From the NCBI RefSeq assembly GCF_040096205.1, contig NZ_JBBMFD010000003.1, positions 1 to 64,000 of the forward strand: a DNA stretch of 64,000 nucleotides, in the 5' to 3' direction. The DNA comes from Solibaculum_A intestinale (GTDB taxonomy: Bacteria; Bacillota; Clostridia; Oscillospirales; Acutalibacteraceae). Under the pieces are notes generated by a model that ran no database searches, was not told the origin of the DNA, and saw only the letters and a list, made by a program, of their open reading frames with translations. This document shows, in pieces, positions 8,630 to 17,056 of this stretch. Position 1 is the stretch's first letter. Every line of letters starts with the position of its first letter. Position numbers and translations under genes: made by a program.

Positions 8630-9637
8630 TCAGAGCAGATGCATGGTCCCCTTGGGAAAGACGATCCGCACCGTCGTCCCGCTGCCCGGACAGGAGGTCA
8701 GGGTGATGGAAAGGCCCAGCTTATCACAGAGCTTTCTGCACAAATAGAGCCCCATGCCGGTGGACTTGGCGTAGCGCCGGCCGTTCTCCCCGGTAAATCC
8801 CTTTTCGAAGGCGCGGGCCGCGTCCGCTTCGCTCATGCCGATGCCGTTGTCCGCGATGTATAAAGCGATGCGGTTGTCCCACTCCTGGGCGTAGATACGA
8901 ATGCGGGCCGGGTCCTGCTTATACTTAATGGAGTTGACAAACAGCTGGCCCAGAATAAAGTCCACCCATTTGACATCAGTGTACACGGTTAAATCCACAT
9001 CTTCCACCGATACTGTGACCTTATTTTCAATCAATGCGGAGGCATGGCGGCGCACCGCCCCGTACACCATCTCCTTGAGAGAGGATTTTTTCACCAGATA
9101 GTCCTTTTCCACGCTGTTGGAGCGGGAATAGTAGAGCGCCTGCTCCACAAACCCGTCGATTTTCCCGATTTCCTCTCCGATGGAGCGGGTCACCTCATCC
9201 GGATGGTTTTCAATCAAAAGGAGGCTGGAGGCAATGGGGGTCTTCACCTCATGTACCCAGGTCTCGATAAACTCCCGGTACCCGGTGGACTGGCGCTTAT
9301 AAAAAGCGATCTCATCGTTCATGGCCTTGCCGGTCTGGCGCAGGGTGTCGAAAAGGATCTCCCCTTCCGCAAAAGAGGGGCGCTCCAAAAGCTCCATAAG
9401 TAAAAACTTCTTGTCCAACGCCTCCAGATGCTTCTCCACCTGCCGGTAATAGGCCCGCTTGTACAGGTATTCCGCCAGAAGCCCCATCACCATGGCCAAA
9501 AGCAGCACCCCGGCAATAAACCCGATGGAATAACCGGGCACCCGCAGTACCGAAAGAAAGATCAGCACAAACACGAGCGCCAGGAAGCATGCCGTCAGCA
9601 GCACCGCCTTGTCCCGCAGAAAGGAACGAAATTTCAT
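8630..9637 (-). CDS. BceS-type intramembrane-sensing histidine kinase
   Basis: Sensor kinase expected to detect transporter activity rather than the drug itself. The 335-residue protein has two membrane helices (about 12-31 and 37-57) joined by only a few residues, so no extracellular sensor domain. The phosphoacceptor is His129 in TWVHEVKTPI. The ATPase domain shows DNGIGM and TGMGLYLCRKL. ATG 9637 overlaps the stop of the response regulator gene (ATGA), so the pair is translationally coupled. The order regulator-kinase-ATPase-permease on one strand is the Bce arrangement. Confidence 0.92.
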   Translation of the reverse strand: MKFRSFLRDKAVLLTACFLALVFVLIFLSVLRVPGYSIGFIAGVLLLAMVMGLLAEYLYKRAYYRQVEKHLEALDKKFLLMELLERPSFAEGEILFDTLRQTGKAMNDEIAFYKRQSTGYREFIETWVHEVKTPIASSLLLIENHPDEVTRSIGEEIGKIDGFVEQALYYSRSNSVEKDYLVKKSSLKEMVYGAVRRHASALIENKVTVSVEDVDLTVYTDVKWVDFILGQLFVNSIKYKQDPARIRIYAQEWDNRIALYIADNGIGMSEADAARAFEKGFTGENGRRYAKSTGMGLYLCRKLCDKLGLSITLTSCPGSGTTVRIVFPKGTMHLL

Positions 9638-10299
9638 ACCATATACCCCTGTCCCCGTTTGGTGATCAGATATTCGTGCACACCGATGGTTTCCAGCCGC
9701 TTGCGCAGACGGGTAATGTTCACCGTCAGCGTATTGTCGTCCACAAACTCGTTGGACTGCCACAGGTCGTTCATGATGGCGTCCCGGGAAAGAATGGTGG
9801 AGTGGTGTTTCATCAGAAGATGGAGGATGCGCACCTCGTTTTTGGAGAGCTCCACCTCCCGGCCTTCATGGCTGGCCACACTCCTGGAAAGGTCCAGGGT
9901 GACGCCTCCATGAGAGATGGTCTTCGATCCGCCGCCCTGGTAGGTCCTCTTGAGCACAGAAGAAATGCGCGCCAAAAGGATCTGGGTATTATAGGGCTTG
10001 GTAATAAAATCATCGGCGCCCAGGTTCATGCTCATCAGCTCGTCCACATCGCTGTCCCGGCTGGTGACCATAATGATAGGCATATCCGAGCGCTGACGGA
10101 TTTCCCGGCAGATGTGGTAGCCATCGAGGACGGGCAGGTTGATGTCCAGCAAAAGAAGCTGCGCCTCATCGTCCAAAACCGCGTCCACGACCCCCTCAAA
10201 GCTGTCCGATGCCCGGCACTCATAGCCGTATTTGGCCAGCAGCAGGGAAAGCTCGGTGCGAATCTTGGGATCGTCCTCGATGATATAGATTTTCGCCAT
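9634..10299 (-). CDS. BceR-type OmpR-family response regulator
   Basis: 221 residues: receiver domain (1-120) with acidic pocket EDD at 8-10, phosphoacceptor Asp52 in LLLLDINLP, the Thr in MVTSRD and Lys in FITKPY, then a winged-helix DNA-binding domain (about 125-221) with LSKNEVRILHLL and RLRKRLE. ATG 10299 is preferred over ATG 10308 because GAAAGG is then nine bases away. It probably binds the box at 8307-8320 to induce the transporter. A near-consensus promoter lies 145 bases upstream. Confidence 0.93.
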   Translation of the reverse strand: MAKIYIIEDDPKIRTELSLLLAKYGYECRASDSFEGVVDAVLDDEAQLLLLDINLPVLDGYHICREIRQRSDMPIIMVTSRDSDVDELMSMNLGADDFITKPYNTQILLARISSVLKRTYQGGGSKTISHGGVTLDLSRSVASHEGREVELSKNEVRILHLLMKHHSTILSRDAIMNDLWQSNEFVDDNTLTVNITRLRKRLETIGVHEYLITKRGQGYMV

Positions 10300-10443
10300 G
10301 TCCTTCATCCTTTCACGTTTTCGTATACAATCGTGGTTCCAGAAAAAGCAAGGGAAAAACCCTGCAGAAATATTCTGGTTATTCACAGATGCTACAAACC
10401 GGGAAAAAATTGTATAAAAATTGGGAAACCTCTTTACTTTTCT

Positions 10444-10472
10444 ATAATAGTAAATTACAATTACATTGTCAA
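10444..10472 (-). promoter_or_regulatory. promoter of the regulator-kinase pair
   Basis: TTGACA (10467-10472), a 17-nt spacer and TATTAT (10444-10449) on the minus strand. The spacer holds the direct repeat TGTAAT-TGTAAT. The remaining bases from 10473 to 10650 are AT-rich, and I see no convincing plus-strand promoter for the lipoprotein genes there. Confidence 0.75.
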
Positions 10473-10650
10473 TACAACTCTTTCACTGGTGTAGGATTAT
10501 AGCTCGATATATTCGCTTTTCCGACGAAATCTAGAGCACTTTCTTCCATTTTTGTTCAATATTATTTACCAACTGAACCCCGGTTCCGTCAAAGAGACGT
10601 ATCCGGCGGCAAAATCCCTGCACACATGGCTTTGAAAGGAGGGCTTTCGT

Positions 10651-11382
10651 ATGAAGTGGTTGAAATCGGTTTCCCTGTGGGTGGCGGGGATCGTCTTGGC
10701 GGTTTCCCTGTCCGCCTGCGCAGCGGGGCTACCGGCTGACCCTCTCGACCGCACGGAGCTGGCCATCCAAAACCAGCAGGCGCTGGACGCGTATGCGTTC
10801 GCGGGGAACCTATCGGTTCATCCCTACAAGGAGGATGGGCAGGAGGGCAAAAGCGATTCTGTTCACATCAAGGGCAAGTGCAAACGGGAAGAGGGCGGCG
10901 AAGTCCAGTTGCTGGACGTATCCAGGTACGATATGGACACCGGGCGAACCCTGCACACCATTATGCGCCGGCAGGTTCCGGAAGAATCGTTTCCGAAGGA
11001 AGTGGACGTACTGGGATGGCTCCCCAACTTCTCTATACGGGACGATCCTCTTGACAGCCAGTTTCACGATGGGCTTGGCGGGTCCAGCTACGACATGACA
11101 GTAAAAGGGGACCGGATCAAAAACGCCTTGGTGGAGGAACTGTGCGAAGAAGAGGACCTGGTACTCGACGAGGCGAAAGTCACCTATGGCATGATTGACG
11201 ACCGTTTGTCCAGCCAGCTTGTGCAATATTTCTTTTATGCGAAAAGTCCGGCTACCGGCCAATACGATTTGCTGGCGAAAAAAATAGCGGTGACGGTAGA
11301 ATACGACCGGTCGCCGTATGGGTCGAGCAGCTCGTCGAAAATTGAGATTCCGGATCTGACCAGCGACGTAACCTATGAGTAA
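10651..11382 (+). CDS. lipoprotein of unknown function, first of three in tandem
   Basis: 243-residue predicted lipoprotein: signal peptide 1-22 and lipobox SLSAC with Cys23. The mature part is soluble and polar. It shares blocks with the next product: QQALDAY.F.GNLS, MRRQ.PEE.FPKEVDVLGWLP, VKGDRIKNA, ELCEEEDLVLD, TGQYDLLAKKI and an IEIPD..SDVTYE end, so the two arose by tandem duplication. I do not recognise the fold; the pattern resembles small extracytoplasmic lipoproteins fused to no enzyme. A GGAGGG site precedes the ATG. It lies opposite a Bce-like module and may belong to an envelope-stress set, which is inference. Confidence 0.8.
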   Translation: MKWLKSVSLWVAGIVLAVSLSACAAGLPADPLDRTELAIQNQQALDAYAFAGNLSVHPYKEDGQEGKSDSVHIKGKCKREEGGEVQLLDVSRYDMDTGRTLHTIMRRQVPEESFPKEVDVLGWLPNFSIRDDPLDSQFHDGLGGSSYDMTVKGDRIKNALVEELCEEEDLVLDEAKVTYGMIDDRLSSQLVQYFFYAKSPATGQYDLLAKKIAVTVEYDRSPYGSSSSSKIEIPDLTSDVTYE

Positions 11383-11464
11383 AGGACGGTAAACATCCCA
11401 TACGTTAGAGATGCGCAGCGGCGAAACCCCTGGAGACACCAAGTTTCGGAAGGAGGTCTTTTGT

Positions 11465-12181
11465 ATGAAAAAATTTCGGTGGTTTAGTCTTTGTGCTCTG
11501 GCATTGTGCTTGGTAGTTTCCCTGTCCGCTTGCCAAACAGGGCAGCCGGCCAGCCCCCTTGAGCAGGTGGAGCAGGCAATCCAAAGCCAGCAGGCGCTGG
11601 ACGCGTACACGTTCGACGGAAATCTTTCTTTCGAAACGTATGATGAAGAAGGACAGAGGACGCATGTGGATTCGGCGGAGATCGACGGCAGCTGCGTGCG
11701 CAAGGAAGCCGGTTGGCTCTATTTGTGGAGCGTTACCACGCTCAATACCGATACCGGGAAAACGGTGCAGACCATTATGCGCCGGCAGTACCCGGAAGAA
11801 ACCTTTCCGAAGGAAGTGGATGTGCTGGGATGGCTCCCCTCCTTCTCTCTACGGGAGGACGTGCTCGACAGCCATGGCGGAGAAAGTGTTCTCGGCACAG
11901 AATACGAGGTAACGGTGAAAGGGGACCGGATTAAAAACGCCATGATGGATGAACTGTGTGAGGAAGAAGATCTGGTGCTGGACCAAGCAAAGGTTCTCTA
12001 TCGGATGGAAGATCATCGATTCAATGAGATTGTCGAATATACGTTAAATGGAAAGAATCCGTCCACCGGCCAGTACGACTTACTGGCAAAGAAAATACTC
12101 CTGAGAGTCACCTACGACGAGCCGTCAGAGGAATCCAGCATTGAAATTCCGGACATGAGCAGCGACGTGACCTATGAGTGA
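11465..12181 (+). CDS. lipoprotein of unknown function, second of three
   Basis: 238-residue predicted lipoprotein, paralog of the preceding product, with lipobox SLSAC and Cys23 at the same position. ATG 11465 is chosen because AGGAGG lies 7-9 bases upstream and it gives a proper signal peptide. The mature region carries the same conserved blocks (FPKEVDVLGWLP, TVKGDRIKNAMMDELCEEEDLVLD, GQYDLLAKKI). Divergence is greatest just after the lipobox and near 150-165. It ends 17 bases before the third gene's GTG. Function not recognised. Confidence 0.8.
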   Translation: MKKFRWFSLCALALCLVVSLSACQTGQPASPLEQVEQAIQSQQALDAYTFDGNLSFETYDEEGQRTHVDSAEIDGSCVRKEAGWLYLWSVTTLNTDTGKTVQTIMRRQYPEETFPKEVDVLGWLPSFSLREDVLDSHGGESVLGTEYEVTVKGDRIKNAMMDELCEEEDLVLDQAKVLYRMEDHRFNEIVEYTLNGKNPSTGQYDLLAKKILLRVTYDEPSEESSIEIPDMSSDVTYE

Positions 12182-12198
12182 AACACGGAGGAGCTCCA

Positions 12199-13077
12199 GT
12201 GAGAAAAAAACAAACAACGGCAATTTTGGCGGTGCTGATGTTCGCGGTGTTTCTTTTGTCCTCCTGTGGGAGTACGTCCTCCCTTGCGGACATTTCCGCC
12301 GTTATCGACCGGATGAAGGCACTCGACAGCTATTCCCTGACCACACAGGTTTTCTATTCCAACGATCCGAAATACTGCGACGATCTTCCTTCAGAGGAAT
12401 CTCCCTCCGGTTACGATACCAGCCGCTGGTCCTTCGAAGAGTCCTTTGAGCGGGAGGACGGAGCCCCGAAATACCGTTCCCATGTAGAAGGGGAGTTCGC
12501 CCTGCGCAAATCGCTGGAACAAAGCGCTCCCCTCTGGCGGGCGGCCGGGTCTTACCAGCTTTGCTACCGGGACGGGCTTGCGGGCATGCAGGGAGAGGTC
12601 ACCCAGATTAACGCAGGAACCGGGGAAGAGCGCCATCAGAAGGTGCCGCCATTAAAACGGGAAGTCTCCTTTGAAGCCTTTCTGCGGCAAAACGGAGTCC
12701 AATGCTGGTTTCCTACCTATATCAGCGAATCTCTGTCCCAGTCCTGGCAGGTCAGCCGCCTTTCCGGCGGCAAGCTTCGCTATTGGATGGATCTTCCGGG
12801 AGCTAAGCTGAAAATGCCTTATTTAGACTCGTTGAAAGGCATCCGGATCGAAAACGCCAGACTGGAGCTTGTGGTAAAAGACGGGTATGTGGTGCAGGCG
12901 AGCGCCACCTATCTGTGTATGGAACAGGGGGAAACCGGGGAAACGCCGCATATCCTGCAGGTAGACGCCGCCTATTCCGATCTCAACAAGCCCATACATT
13001 TGCTGCTTCCGAACCTGGATGGATACGACCTGGCGACCGGGCCGGAAGCGACCGCCGTTTTGGGAAGGTTCTTTTGA
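12199..13077 (+). CDS. lipoprotein of unknown function, third of three
   Basis: 292-residue predicted lipoprotein: signal peptide and lipobox LLSSC with Cys23, again at position 23. The GTG start at 12199 has GGAGGAG five bases upstream; a GTG at 12178 overlapping the previous stop has no site. It is a more distant relative of the two upstream lipoproteins: it keeps an ALDSY-type element after the lipobox, the GIRIENARLEL block equivalent to GDRIKNA, and a short acidic end, but is 50 residues longer. Function not recognised. Probably co-transcribed with its neighbours. Confidence 0.78.
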   Translation: MRKKQTTAILAVLMFAVFLLSSCGSTSSLADISAVIDRMKALDSYSLTTQVFYSNDPKYCDDLPSEESPSGYDTSRWSFEESFEREDGAPKYRSHVEGEFALRKSLEQSAPLWRAAGSYQLCYRDGLAGMQGEVTQINAGTGEERHQKVPPLKREVSFEAFLRQNGVQCWFPTYISESLSQSWQVSRLSGGKLRYWMDLPGAKLKMPYLDSLKGIRIENARLELVVKDGYVVQASATYLCMEQGETGETPHILQVDAAYSDLNKPIHLLLPNLDGYDLATGPEATAVLGRFF

Positions 13078-13102
13078 CCAAACGGGGAAAGGGGAGTTTG
13101 TG

Positions 13103-13306
13103 ATGAAAAAGCATGTGACGTTCTGCGAGAAAAAGTGGGAGCGGTTCGGCCGCTGGGCCGCCTCGGTATTCGCCACCAGTCAATACCACAGCCCATGGAC
13201 CTATCCGGGCGGAATTCAGGAAAAAGTGGACACCCGCCCTTCCCGCGACCTGGAAATGGACAAAATGCCGAAAAAGAAGAAAGCGCAGTTTGGCCAGGCA
13301 GAATAA
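13103..13306 (+). CDS. small hypothetical protein
   Basis: 67-residue basic protein starting MKKHVTFCEKKWERFGRW, with no signal peptide, membrane helix or recognised domain. The ATG at 13103 has AAGGGGAG at a good distance and the gene stands 25 bases after the third lipoprotein and 14 bases before a strong terminator, so it reads as the last gene of that operon. No homolog is recognised. Confidence 0.55.
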   Translation: MKKHVTFCEKKWERFGRWAASVFATSQYHSPWTYPGGIQEKVDTRPSRDLEMDKMPKKKKAQFGQAE

Positions 13307-13320
13307 AAGAACAACCGAAA

Positions 13321-13352
13321 AAAGCGGCGAGAGTATTCTCGCCGCTTTTTTA
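13321..13352 (+). terminator. terminator of the lipoprotein operon
   Basis: AAAGCGGCGAGA and TCTCGCCGCTTT form a 12-bp stem with a 4-nt loop, followed by T residues. Confidence 0.88.
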
Positions 13353-13408
13353 TTCTGATCTATCGCCCGCTTCATTCCCGCTTTTCCTTTGCCCGGTAAC
13401 TCCATTGT

Positions 13409-14251
13409 TTAGAAAACCGTGTTGCGGAAAGCCGTCGGCGTTAACTGCGTGCGTTTTTTAAAGGTGCTGACAAAGTGCGCCTCACTGTGAAACCCGGCGG
13501 CATAGGTGATTTCCTTGATGGAAAGCCCGGTGGTCTTCAATAGGGTTTTCGCCGCGTCGATGCGCACGGTCAGTACATATTCATGGGGTGAAAAACCGGT
13601 TTCCTGTTTGAACATCCGGCTGAAATGGTAGGGGCTCAGGCTGACCAGCGCCGCGATTCGTTCCAGCGACAGATCTTCTTTATAGTTTTCCTCAATGTAT
13701 TCCATCGTCGTCTGCACCGGCGTGCGGCCGGCTCCTCCCGGCCCCTCGCAGGAAGCGGTCAGCAGGTCCGCCAGAAGGCAGTGGATGCGGCAGGAAACAT
13801 TGGGCTCCGGGACAGGCGTGCGGTTTTGAAAGCCCGACAGAATCGGCAAAATCCGGGACAAAAACAGCCCTGTGTTCCTTGGGGCCACCACTGCGCCGTA
13901 CCGGCTGAAAATTTCCTCAAACAGCCCCCGGCTTTCGTTTCCGTTAAAATGGATCCAGTATATTTCAGACGGTTCCACCGCCCGGTACTCGTGAGGACGG
14001 TGGCAGTCCAGCAAAAGCGCTTTTCCCGGCTCAATCGTGTAAGTACGCCCCTCATACCGTGCCATGCACTTTCCCGTGTGCACATAAAACAGCAGAAAGG
14101 ATTGATGAGAGTCCCGGTGTACGTAATAACGGGTGTCACAATAGAAGTGGCCCGCACTGTCCAAATAGAATAAGAGAGACTGCGCAAAGCTACTCGCCGT
14201 ATGAAAATAAAAAACCGATTTCTCCAGTATGCCGTCGCCGGTCGCTTTCAT
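13409..14251 (-). CDS. AraC-family transcriptional regulator with cupin sensor domain
   Basis: 280-residue regulator. The N-terminal half (about 15-150) is a cupin-like ligand-binding domain with the usual HRPHEYR and IYWIHFNG blocks. The C-terminal 100 residues hold two helix-turn-helix motifs (LERIAALVSLSPYHFSRMFKQ and IKEITYAAGFHSEAHFVSTFKK). Such proteins commonly activate carbohydrate genes, but no sugar genes are adjacent, so the target is unknown. GGAGAG lies five bases before the ATG. It is convergent with the lipoprotein operon. Confidence 0.92.
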   Translation of the reverse strand: MKATGDGILEKSVFYFHTASSFAQSLLFYLDSAGHFYCDTRYYVHRDSHQSFLLFYVHTGKCMARYEGRTYTIEPGKALLLDCHRPHEYRAVEPSEIYWIHFNGNESRGLFEEIFSRYGAVVAPRNTGLFLSRILPILSGFQNRTPVPEPNVSCRIHCLLADLLTASCEGPGGAGRTPVQTTMEYIEENYKEDLSLERIAALVSLSPYHFSRMFKQETGFSPHEYVLTVRIDAAKTLLKTTGLSIKEITYAAGFHSEAHFVSTFKKRTQLTPTAFRNTVF

Positions 14252-14417
14252 TTGCTTCTCTCCTTACCGGGGCCGATTGGTCGGGCGCCGTACTGTTTTT
14301 GATACTTACAATATACACAGAAAACGGAAGAAATTCAATGGAATTTATGAAATAAAATCAATTTTCCGAGTTTTATCAGTCAAATTGGAAAGCAGACGTA
14401 GAGAACCGTTCGCTTTC

Positions 14418-14446
14418 TTGCTATCGAAGGGGCTTTGTGTTATGAT
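14418..14446 (+). promoter_or_regulatory. nadB-nadC promoter
   Basis: TTGCTA (14418-14423), a 17-nt spacer and TATGAT (14441-14446), about 74 bases before the nadB GTG. No NiaR-type operator was recognised. Confidence 0.7.
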
Positions 14447-14519
14447 GGTTCTATCAAAACCCGCGTCAAATGCGGGGTGAAAACCCTTGAAAAAGAATCC
14501 AAATAGGGTGGCTACGAAC

Positions 14520-15989
14520 GTGAAGAAGCAATATGACGTCATCATCGCCGGTGCCGGCGTGGCAGGGCTTTACGCGGCGCTCAACCTGCCTGGTTCCCTG
14601 CGGGTGCTTATGGTATGCAAGCGGGAGCTGACCTTGTCCAACAGCGCGCTGGCCCAGGGGGGCGTGGCCGCGGTGGTGGACACGACCCACGACAATTATA
14701 AGCTGCACATTGCCGACACGCTGATTGCGGGTGGCTATAAAAACAATCTGGCGGCGCTGGAGGTTCTCGTAAAGGAAGGCCCCGGCGACGTGCTCCATCT
14801 TTTGAGCCTGGGGGTGGACTTTGACGAGGATTCCTCCGGCAACATTCAGATGACCCTGGAAGGCGGCCACTCCCGCCGGCGCATCCTCCACCACAAGGAT
14901 AACACCGGCTGGGAAATCGTCAACAAGCTCATCGAGCGGGTCAAGGCCCTGCCGAACGTGGACATTCACGAAAATGCCCAGCTTTGTTCTTTGCAAAAGG
15001 CGGCGGACGGGTTCTGGGGCTTTCTGTTTGAAAAAGGCGAAATGGCTCCGGTGTTCGCGCCCTATGTCATTCTGGCCACCGGCGGCATCGGCCGGGTGTA
15101 CCAGTACACCACCAATTCCGCCATCGCCACCGGAGACGGCATCACCTTCGCAAGCGATATGGGCGCGCGGATCAAAAATCTGAGCCTGGTGCAGTTTCAT
15201 CCCACTGTGTTTGCCACCGCGCCGGGAGGCGAACGGTTTCTCATCTCCGAGGCGGTGCGGGGCGAGGGCGCGGTGCTTCTCAACTGCGACGGAGAGCGGT
15301 TTATGCACCGCTACGACGAACGCGAGGAGCTGGCCCCCCGGGACGTGGTGTCCGGCGCCATCATGCAGGAGGCCAGACGCACCGGCAGCGACAAATTCTA
15401 TCTGAACATTTCCTTTAAAGACACCGATTATTTGAAAAACCGGTTTCCGAACATCTACGCCCGCTGCCTGCAAGAAGGGGTAGACATCACCCGGGACAAA
15501 ATTCCAATCTTCCCCTGCCAGCATTACCTGATGGGCGGCATCGACGTGGACCTGCATTCCAAGACCACCATCGACGGGCTGTACGCCTGCGGGGAGTGCT
15601 CCCACACGGGCGTACACGGGCTCAATCGGCTGGCGTCCAACTCCCTGCTGGAAGCGCTGGTCTTTTCCCGCCGGGCCGCGGCGGACATTGCCCGCCAGGC
15701 TAAACCCGGTTATCAGCCGATGTCCGAACCCTCCCCCATCCGCACCGAGGGCATCCCCATCCCTTCGGGGCTTCGCACCGAAATCCGGGACATTATGCAA
15801 AGCTGCCATTTTGTGGTCCCCAATCCGGCCGCCGCACGGGAGGGCTTGGGACGGGTAGAGCGCATCCGGGGTATGCTGTCCTCCGGCAGCTTTGCGGTGA
15901 CGCCGGAATACGTAGAGGTCAAGAGTTTGGCGACGGTGGCCTCCATTATCCTGCGGGAGGCGAGCGGGCAAGAGGAGAACCGTTCGTAA
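14520..15989 (+). CDS. nadB: L-aspartate oxidase
   Basis: Flavoenzyme oxidising L-aspartate to iminoaspartate, the first step of de novo NAD synthesis; in anaerobes fumarate probably accepts the electrons. The 489-residue protein has the FAD-binding GAGVAGLYAAL, SALAQGGVAAVVD, the HHKDNTGWEIV block, FHPTVF, and GECSHTGVHGLNRLASNSLLEALV near the FAD ribityl site. The GTG start at 14520 has AGGGTGG eight bases upstream; a TTG at 14487 has no site. nadC follows after 70 bases. nadA, the partner quinolinate synthase, is not in the window. The protein lacks most of the C-terminal helical extension of longer homologs. Confidence 0.93.
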   Translation: MKKQYDVIIAGAGVAGLYAALNLPGSLRVLMVCKRELTLSNSALAQGGVAAVVDTTHDNYKLHIADTLIAGGYKNNLAALEVLVKEGPGDVLHLLSLGVDFDEDSSGNIQMTLEGGHSRRRILHHKDNTGWEIVNKLIERVKALPNVDIHENAQLCSLQKAADGFWGFLFEKGEMAPVFAPYVILATGGIGRVYQYTTNSAIATGDGITFASDMGARIKNLSLVQFHPTVFATAPGGERFLISEAVRGEGAVLLNCDGERFMHRYDEREELAPRDVVSGAIMQEARRTGSDKFYLNISFKDTDYLKNRFPNIYARCLQEGVDITRDKIPIFPCQHYLMGGIDVDLHSKTTIDGLYACGECSHTGVHGLNRLASNSLLEALVFSRRAAADIARQAKPGYQPMSEPSPIRTEGIPIPSGLRTEIRDIMQSCHFVVPNPAAAREGLGRVERIRGMLSSGSFAVTPEYVEVKSLATVASIILREASGQEENRS

Positions 15990-16059
15990 ATTCCCCTTTT
16001 CATCATCCTCTCAATCTCTCCGGCCGACCGCCGGTTTTCAACAAAGGAGCGATCAAGTT

Positions 16060-16899
16060 ATGCGCCTGCCCCTCTTTTCGGTCGATGACGTGATCCAGCG
16101 CGCCTTGGCCGAGGACATTACGTATCTGGACACCACTACCGACTATCTGATTGAAGAAGACGAGAGAGGCGACGCCTATCTCCTTTCCAAAGCGGACGGG
16201 GTTTTATGCGGCCTTCCTGTAGCCATGCGGGTCTTTCAGTTTCTCGACCCCTATTTCTCCTACCAGGCAAACAAGACCGATGGAGAGCCTATCAAAAAAG
16301 GCGAACGGATCGCTTCCCTGTGTGGGCATACCCGTGCACTCCTAAAAGGCGAACGCACGGCGCTCAACCTGCTGCAGCATATGTCCGGCATTGCCACGGC
16401 CACGGCCCAGGCGGTGGCGCTGGTGGAAGGGACGAAGGCCACCATTGTGGATACCCGCAAGACCCTGCCGGGGCTTCGCAGCCTGCAAAAGTACGCGGTG
16501 ACAGTGGGCGGCGGGCGCAACCATCGATATAACCTGTCCGACGGGGCCATGCTCAAGGACAACCACATCGACGCGGCAGGCGGGATTACGCCCGCCATCG
16601 AAAAGCTGCGCGGCAAGGTGGGGCACATGGTCAACATTGAGGTGGAAACCCGCAATCTCGACGAGGTGAAGGAAGCGCTAAAGGCCAAGGCCGACATCAT
16701 CATGCTCGACAACATGGACTGCGACACCATGCGCCAGGCGGTGGCACTGGCCGCGGGGCGGGCGGTGCTGGAAGCGTCGGGCGGGATTACCGCCGCCACA
16801 TTGCGGGCGGTGGCCGAGACCGGGGTGGACATCATTTCGATCGGAGCGCTGACCCATTCGGTGCAGGCGTTTGACATCTCGATGAAGTACGGCGCCTGA
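16060..16899 (+). CDS. nadC: nicotinate-nucleotide pyrophosphorylase (carboxylating)
   Basis: Quinolinate phosphoribosyltransferase making nicotinate mononucleotide from quinolinate and PRPP. The 279-residue protein has ALAEDI near the start, the ERTALNLLQHMSGIAT block, VDTRKTLPGLRSLQKYAV, GGGRNHRYNLSDGAMLKDNH with the substrate-binding basic residues, IEVETRNLDE, IMLDNM and EASGGI, all as in the family. AAAGGAG lies nine bases before the ATG. It belongs with nadB. Confidence 0.96.
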   Translation: MRLPLFSVDDVIQRALAEDITYLDTTTDYLIEEDERGDAYLLSKADGVLCGLPVAMRVFQFLDPYFSYQANKTDGEPIKKGERIASLCGHTRALLKGERTALNLLQHMSGIATATAQAVALVEGTKATIVDTRKTLPGLRSLQKYAVTVGGGRNHRYNLSDGAMLKDNHIDAAGGITPAIEKLRGKVGHMVNIEVETRNLDEVKEALKAKADIIMLDNMDCDTMRQAVALAAGRAVLEASGGITAATLRAVAETGVDIISIGALTHSVQAFDISMKYGA

Positions 16900-17056
16900 T
16901 TTTTGGGAAACCTGACCGGACAAACCCGGTTTTTCTGTGAATTTTCTGTGAAATGGTTGAATAGCACGCGAGAATGGATTATAGTATACATAACCGGTAT
17001 ACAAAATCCGGCAATTGGCCGTATTTATGGGTACGGCCGGATTACGGGGGAACGCA

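Noticed and set aside
10444..10472. Second BceR box in the regulator promoter
   Set aside because: TTACA and TGTCA are present but the spacing does not fit TNACA-N4-TGTAA.
14466..15971. 501-codon minus-strand frame opposite nadB
   Set aside because: Mirror of nadB codon bias with no recognisable protein.
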